DNA of 8,392 nucleotides from NCBI GenBank assembly GCA_007124395.1, contig SLFF01000196.1, positions 1 through 8,392 on the forward strand. Direction: 5' to 3'. The notes below the pieces were generated by a model. The model was not told the origin of the DNA. It did not search any database and saw only the letters and a list, made by a program, of their open reading frames with translations. A program made the position numbers and the translations under genes. The stretch is from Thermomicrobiaceae bacterium (GTDB lineage: Bacteria > Chloroflexota > Chloroflexia > Thermomicrobiales > Thermomicrobiaceae). Numbering within the stretch: position 1 is the stretch's first letter; the number at the start of each line of letters is the position of its first letter. Positions 4,528 through 8,392 of the stretch are shown piece by piece.

Positions 4528-6186
4528 TCAGGCACGCGTTGACTGCACCGCGAGTGCCTCGCCTAACGGCAGTGCCTGTTGATCACCTTCGTGCAGCACT
4601 TTCCGCGCAGCAGCGATGAAATGATCGAACAATGGATGTGGTCGCGTCGGTCTCGATTTGAACTCTGGATGGAACTGTACACCAACGAAAAAGGGATGGT
4701 CACGCAGCTCCATAATCTCGGCCAGCCGACCATCTGGGGACTGACCACTGACGATGAGCCCGGCGTTGGCCATCTGTTCCCGATAGGCGTTGCTTACCTC
4801 GAACCGATGCCGGTGCCGTTCGTCGACGGAACTGGTCCGGTAGGCGTTGGCGGCTTTCGTTCCTGGCACCAGTGAACAGGGATACAGCCCGAGACGCATC
4901 GTCCCGCCCATATCGACGTCGCGCTGATCCGGCATGATGTCGATCACCGGGTGCGATGTCTCCGGGTCGATCTCCGTGCTGTTGGCGCCGGTGAGCCCTA
5001 GGACACTGCGACAGAACTCGATCACGGCCATATGCAGACCGTAGCACAACCCGAGATAGGGAATCTTCCGGACGCGCGCGTACTGTGCAGCCACGACCTT
5101 ACCTTCGATGCCACGGGCACCGAATCCACCCGGAACCACAATGCCAGAGACATCGCTCAGTTCGGCAAGCATCTCCTCGAAGTCATCCCGTTCAGAGTTG
5201 ACCCAGACGATCTCTGCACTCAGATCATGGGCCAGCGCGGCGTGTTCCAGTGATTCCATAACGCTCATGTAGGCGTCGTGGAGCTCGACATACTTGCCCA
5301 CCAGCGCAATCCGCACTGGCTGGCGTGGCTGACGAATCCTCGCGACAAGTGCCGACCAGTTCCGCAGGTCCGGCGCCATGTTCATCCAGCCGAAGTGCTC
5401 GCTCAGGTAACGTCCAAGCCCGAGCTCCTCGAGAATCAGCGGAACTTCGTAGATCGAACTGGCGGTCGGTAGCGGAATCACCGCGTCTTCATCAACGTCG
5501 CCAAACAGCGCGATCTTGGCCCGGACATCGTCCGGAACCGGCTGATCAGCACGACAGACCAGAACGTCGGGCTGGATACCGATCGCTCGCAGCTCCTTCA
5601 CCGAGTGCTGGGTTGGCTTTGTCTTCATCTCTCCAGTGCTGGAGAGTTGTGGGAGCAATGTCACATGCAGGTAGAGAACGTTTCGCCGTCCCTCTTCCTT
5701 ACGCATCTGGCGGATCGCTTCCAGGAACGGCTGACTCTCGATGTCTCCAACCGTTCCCCCGACTTCCACGACCACAACATCGGTCCGGTGCTGGTTAGCC
5801 ACCATCCGGATGCGATCCTTGATCTCATTGGTGATGTGCGGAATGACCTGCACCGTCCCGCCGAGGAAGTCTCCACGCCGTTCTTTGGCGATCACTGAGG
5901 AATAGACCTGACCAGTCGTCACGTTGGACGCCCGGCTCAGATTCTCCTCGGTAAATCGCTCGTAGTGGCCCAGATCCAGATCTGTCTCGGCACCATCATC
6001 AGTCACGAATACTTCGCCATGCTGGTACGGGGACATCGTGCCCGGATCGACGTTGATGTACGGGTCGAGCTTCATGATCGAGACGCTCAGCCCGCGGCTC
6101 TTGATAAGGCGACCGATGGACGCCGTGGTAATACCTTTCCCGACCGATGACGCCACGCCACCAGTCACAAAGATGAATTTCGGCAT
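4528..6186 (-). CDS. pyrG: CTP synthase (glutamine-hydrolysing)
   Basis: This encodes a 552-residue cytosolic enzyme that makes CTP from UTP, ATP and glutamine, the last step of de novo pyrimidine nucleotide synthesis. The N-terminal amidoligase domain (about 1-270) opens with the P-loop-like FVTGGVASSVGKG (GK at 16-17) and contains LDPYINVDPGTM, DGAETDLDLGHYERF and EVGGTVGDIE. The class I glutamine amidotransferase domain (about 292-530) has the oxyanion region GGFGARG, nucleophile C381, and H506/E508 in VQFHPEF. The nucleophile elbow reads CYGLH where CLGMQ is usual. I start at the ATG at 6186 (MPKFIFVTGG), with AGGGAG close upstream. The ATG at 6219 adds eleven residues not found in the family. 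atpZ follows 42 nt later. Confidence 0.98.
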   Translation of the reverse strand: MPKFIFVTGGVASSVGKGITTASIGRLIKSRGLSVSIMKLDPYINVDPGTMSPYQHGEVFVTDDGAETDLDLGHYERFTEENLSRASNVTTGQVYSSVIAKERRGDFLGGTVQVIPHITNEIKDRIRMVANQHRTDVVVVEVGGTVGDIESQPFLEAIRQMRKEEGRRNVLYLHVTLLPQLSSTGEMKTKPTQHSVKELRAIGIQPDVLVCRADQPVPDDVRAKIALFGDVDEDAVIPLPTASSIYEVPLILEELGLGRYLSEHFGWMNMAPDLRNWSALVARIRQPRQPVRIALVGKYVELHDAYMSVMESLEHAALAHDLSAEIVWVNSERDDFEEMLAELSDVSGIVVPGGFGARGIEGKVVAAQYARVRKIPYLGLCYGLHMAVIEFCRSVLGLTGANSTEIDPETSHPVIDIMPDQRDVDMGGTMRLGLYPCSLVPGTKAANAYRTSSVDERHRHRFEVSNAYREQMANAGLIVSGQSPDGRLAEIMELRDHPFFVGVQFHPEFKSRPTRPHPLFDHFIAAARKVLHEGDQQALPLGEALAVQSTRA

Positions 6187-6276
6187 GTGCTCCCTGCCTT
6201 CGCCATGCCAGGACGGCACGAATCCGTCTCACCGCGCGAACGCGAATCTGGCCTGTCCAGTCTCATCCGATTGATC

Positions 6277-6319
6277 AATAGAAAGTGAGAAGCCGGTTCA
6301 GGTTACCCCGCAACCGGCT
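6277..6319 (-). terminator. Terminator-like hairpin spanning the stop codon of the hydrolase gene
   Basis: A perfect 8-bp inverted repeat, AGCCGGTT (6291-6298) and AACCGGCT (6312-6319), with a 13-nt loop. On the transcript strand it is followed by TCTCACTTTCTATT, a moderately U-rich tail. The hydrolase stop codon (6303-6305) lies in the loop, so the last codons form one arm. It would separate this gene from pyrG. The tail is not a clean U-run, so termination may be partial. Confidence 0.5.
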
Positions 6320-6947
6320 CCAGCACTACGATTCGTACCGATTCTCCGACGTCAGACTTCCGAACCCGCAATTTCGGGAGAACTTCGTGTTCCGACGACG
6401 CCAGCTCCTTGAGGAACCCGTCGACCGGCTCTCGTTCCAGATCTCCGAACTCGGTCCGATGCTGCATCGGGATTACAATTCCAGGTTCGACCTGTGCAAT
6501 GATCTCCGCCGCTTGCGCCGGAGAGATCGTCGGGCCTCCACCAGCAGGGACCAGCAGAACATCTACCGCGCTGATCATCTCAGCCTGCTGTTCGGTCAAC
6601 ACATGTCCGATATCACCGAGGTGGCAGATAATCAGATCCTCAACCTCGACCAGGTAGACGGTGTTCTTTCCGTACTGTTTTCCCCGCTCGCCATCGTGAT
6701 AGGTCTGTATACCGTCGATCAGGACATCCTGAATCTCGTACTCGCCCGGGCCGTTGATGAGCCGGTAGCCGTCGCTGACCTGATCGAGCGCGGAGTGTCC
6801 CGAATGATCATGGCTGACGGTCACGATATCTGGCGACGAATTCCCGATATTGAACCCCAGAGAGCTCGGAACCGGGTCCATCAGTACCGTCACGTCCCGG
6901 CTTGTAATCGTAAAACAGGCATGACCGTGCCAGGTGATTTCTGCCAT
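6303..6947 (-). CDS. MBL-fold (metallo-beta-lactamase superfamily) metal-dependent hydrolase
   Basis: This encodes a 214-residue single-domain protein of the Lactamase_B_3/UPF0173-like branch; the substrate is not known. It opens with the usual strand of this branch (AEITWHGHACFTI). The metal-site loop is VSHDHSGHS at 44-52, later motifs are NGPGEYEI, HLGDIGH (D112) and VIPMQHRTE (H163), and GGGPT lies at 136-140. The canonical H-x-H-x-D-H reads H-D-H-S-G-H here, with Gly for the metal-binding Asp. My recollection is that related proteins can share this change, so it need not mean loss of function. The start at 6947 fits the family. In-frame ATGs at 6956 and 6965 would add three or six residues, and the RBS does not decide between them. 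It has its own promoter candidate and is not obviously tied to recX or pyrG. Confidence 0.85.
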   Translation of the reverse strand: MAEITWHGHACFTITSRDVTVLMDPVPSSLGFNIGNSSPDIVTVSHDHSGHSALDQVSDGYRLINGPGEYEIQDVLIDGIQTYHDGERGKQYGKNTVYLVEVEDLIICHLGDIGHVLTEQQAEMISAVDVLLVPAGGGPTISPAQAAEIIAQVEPGIVIPMQHRTEFGDLEREPVDGFLKELASSEHEVLPKLRVRKSDVGESVRIVVLEPVAG

Positions 6948-7025
6948 CCACGCCATCCAACACATATGATCCAGCGATTGTTCAAGTGGGCTCGAAAAAG
7001 GAAAGGAATTCCAGCGGCCTATGAG

Positions 7026-7054
7026 AGTATAGCAACCGTCAGGATGGACTCCAA
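7026..7054 (-). promoter_or_regulatory. Sigma-70-type promoter upstream of the MBL-fold hydrolase gene
   Basis: The -10 is TATACT (7026-7031), preceded by TGC to give an extended -10. The -35 is TTGGAG (7049-7054), exactly 17 bp away. It lies in the gap after the recX stop codon, so the hydrolase can be transcribed on its own with a leader of about 50-70 nt. The -10 is a 5 of 6 match and the -35 only 3 of 6. The extended -10 compensates. Confidence 0.6.
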
Positions 7055-7085
7055 CATCCCAGCGTCCACCAGGCGATGGCGAACC

Positions 7086-7742
7086 TCAGCCATCATCGTC
7101 GTTCCGTTCCAGTTCATCAAGCACCTGCCGGACTACATTCCAACCGTATCCCCGGCGCTGCAAGAACCCGGCCATGCGTCGACGCCAGACTTCGGGCTCC
7201 AGCCCCCGGTAGCGTTCCTGCTGTTTGATTGCCAGTTCGCGGGCCGCTCCATACTCATCGAGATCGGCTTCATCGATAGCCTGATCGATCATATCCGGCG
7301 AGACACCTCGCTGCCGGAGTTCGCTCTCCAGCATGCGTCGCCCACGTGGTCGATGCTGTTGCCGATTCTCGACCCAGAACCTGGCAAAGTCCTGATCGTC
7401 GACATAGCCGTACTCAACCATCCGCTCGATGGCCGACTGAATCGCTGGCTCTGAAAAGCCGTTACGGCGCAACCGTGATGAGATCTCAGAACTTGATCGG
7501 GGTCGATAGCCGAGTAGACGCAGCGCCTGGTTGATGGCCCGGCTCGCCTCATCGATAGACTCGAGTTCGGCGAGATCTTCATCGGTCAGGATCTGGCCGA
7601 TCCGGAGATTCCGCTCCGACACCGCGATTCTGGGCAGCCCGATCCGGAACTCCCCGTCAATGAACAGGCTGACCCGTTCGGGATCTCGCACCTGATCCCG
7701 TATCTCGGTTATCCTTCCAGGGCGGCTTGATTCATCTTTCAT
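7086..7742 (-). CDS. recX: Regulatory protein RecX
   Basis: This encodes a 218-residue RecX, which binds RecA filaments and limits strand exchange and SOS activity. An N-terminal beta-rich segment (about 10-50, ITEIRDQVRDPERVSLFIDGEF as two runs) matches the longer RecX proteins. Three helical repeats follow: about 65-110 with LLGYRPRSSSEISSRL, 111-156 with the signature YGYVDDQDFARFWVENR and RPRGRRMLESELRQRG, and 165-213 ending FLQRRGYGWNVVRQVLDEL. The chain is complete. recA, often next door, is not in the window. The ATG at 7742 gives the expected N-terminus but has no Shine-Dalgarno. A CATACT 8 nt upstream could be the -10 of a near-leaderless transcript. The start of a divergent gene lies only about 12 bp away. 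Confidence 0.95.
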   Translation of the reverse strand: MKDESSRPGRITEIRDQVRDPERVSLFIDGEFRIGLPRIAVSERNLRIGQILTDEDLAELESIDEASRAINQALRLLGYRPRSSSEISSRLRRNGFSEPAIQSAIERMVEYGYVDDQDFARFWVENRQQHRPRGRRMLESELRQRGVSPDMIDQAIDEADLDEYGAARELAIKQQERYRGLEPEVWRRRMAGFLQRRGYGWNVVRQVLDELERNDDDG

Positions 7743-7753
7743 GGAAGATGAGT

Positions 7754-8392
7754 ATGCCAGTCCGTCGTCCCGAGGTCATTAATCGAACAGGCCTGGAACA
7801 ATTCCACCCCAGCACCGCCGTCAAAACCAGGACTACCCCCGTCGCTCCCTTGAGAGCGGGAATCGAAAACGAGCGGCCTCCTCCGGATTCGGCAAGGCGG
7901 TTCGCTGGTTCATCATACTCAGTGTTCTGTTCGTCTTCGGTAGTGTCATTTTTCTGGGAGTCATCGGCTTCGCGGTCGTCAATCAGGCCCGTCAGGATGA
8001 AGCCGCTCCGGCAGATGCCATTGTGGTGCTCGGCACAGCCCAGTGGGATGGACAGCCATCGACCACCTTCCGTGCCCGGCTCGATCATGCCCATTCGCTC
8101 TATGAGCAGGGATACGCTCAGCTCATTGTGCTTACCGGTGGCGTTGCGCCAGGGGATGTGTACTCCGAGGCCGACGTCGGACACTCCTACCTGCAGAATC
8201 GCGGAGTTCCGCCCGAGAATCTTCTCTCGGTGCCGATCGGCTTGAACTCCCGGGAGAGCCTTGAAGCTGCGGCAGAGCAACTTACTGCACGCGGCCAGCA
8301 CTCCGTCATTCTGGTGAGCGACCCATTCCACATGTTCCGAGTCAAGCAGATTGCCGGCAATCTCAACCTCTCCGCCAAGGGTTCACCGACTA
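7754..8392 (+). CDS. YdcF/SanA/ElyC-type DUF218 membrane protein, partial, with apparent frameshift or missing start near the N-terminus
   Basis: The readable frame runs from after a TAA at 7780-7782 to the right edge, where the gene is cut. It shows a basic segment (RRSLESGNRKRAASSG), one membrane helix (7906-7980, WFIILSVLFVFGSVIFLGVI) and an extracytoplasmic DUF218 domain. Family marks are ADAIVVLGTAQWDG, LTGGVAPGDVYSEAD, the SRESLEAA run and VILVSDPFHMFRVKQIA. Members are tied to envelope functions in other bacteria, but the exact role here is unknown. This frame has no ATG, GTG or TTG before the domain core (first GTG at 8023). A good start, ATG 7754 with GGAAG 6 nt upstream, lies in the other frame (codons one base later), which stays open past this point. 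One missing base between about 7783 and 7870 would join them. The C5 run at 7836-7840 is a likely spot. Confidence 0.78.

Noticed and set aside
6187..6219. ATG at 6219 as the start of pyrG
   Set aside because: CTP synthases begin almost at the conserved K-x-I-F-V-T-G-G. The extra residues have no family counterpart.
6187..6276. A promoter for pyrG in the gap after the hydrolase gene
   Set aside because: TGGACA and TTGATC resemble -35 elements, but no acceptable -10 lies 16-18 bp downstream of either, so no call is made.
1662..6282. Similar AT-rich palindromes (ATTG..GATCAAT at 1664-1675 and TTGATCAAT at 6271-6279) as a shared operator
   Set aside because: Short, not identical in spacing, and placed at unrelated positions relative to genes. 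Chance is the simplest explanation.
6285..7454. A 389-codon open frame on the plus strand across the hydrolase gene and recX
   Set aside because: It is antisense to two genes with clear family motifs and a promoter-bearing gap. The translation shows no domain and is rich in Arg, Asp and Leu as expected for a shadow.

Overview
This is a dense housekeeping region. Nine genes lie on the minus strand (counting a 13-codon fragment at the left edge) and one truncated gene on the plus strand at the right edge. The protein families, the atp gene order, the Shine-Dalgarno sites, the frequent GTG/TTG starts and the moderately high G+C suggest a Gram-positive-like or Chloroflexota-type bacterium, perhaps near Thermomicrobia. 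That placement is inferred from general protein character and is not certain. I see no insertion sequence, CRISPR array, tRNA, rRNA, phage gene or attachment site.

Layout in the direction of minus-strand transcription (right to left): recX (7086-7742), a small metallo-beta-lactamase-fold hydrolase (6303-6947) with its own promoter candidate and a terminator-like hairpin over its stop codon, pyrG for CTP synthase (4528-6186), then the F1Fo ATP synthase operon: atpZ/atpI-like (4255-4485), atpB subunit a (3314-4180), atpE subunit c (2968-3213), atpF subunit b (2304-2807), atpH delta (1696-2229), atpA alpha (93-1601), and the first 13 codons of atpG gamma (1-40). atpD and atpC should follow beyond the left edge. 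On the plus strand, starting about 12 bp from recX and diverging from it, is a membrane-anchored YdcF/SanA-type DUF218 protein. It runs off the right edge and has an apparent frameshift or missing start near its N-terminus.

The atp genes encode the proton-driven rotary machine. AtpB and the AtpE ring form the ion path, AtpF and AtpH the stator, AtpA (with AtpD) the catalytic head and AtpG the rotor shaft. AtpZ probably helps assembly or ion supply. pyrG sits 42 bp upstream of atpZ and could be co-transcribed with the operon. A weak promoter-like sequence in that gap is the alternative.

I found no clearly new system among the proteins. The best leads are in non-coding sequence and small anomalies. 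Five of the six gaps between atp genes carry an inverted repeat 4-17 nt after the upstream stop codon, and atpE, whose product is needed in the most copies, is bracketed by hairpins on both sides. Other points are a His/Asp-rich tail on AtpB, in-frame tandem stop codons after atpB, the YdcF frame anomaly beside a leader-free recX start, and variant active-site motifs in the hydrolase and in PyrG. No gene-free stretch exceeds 160 bp.
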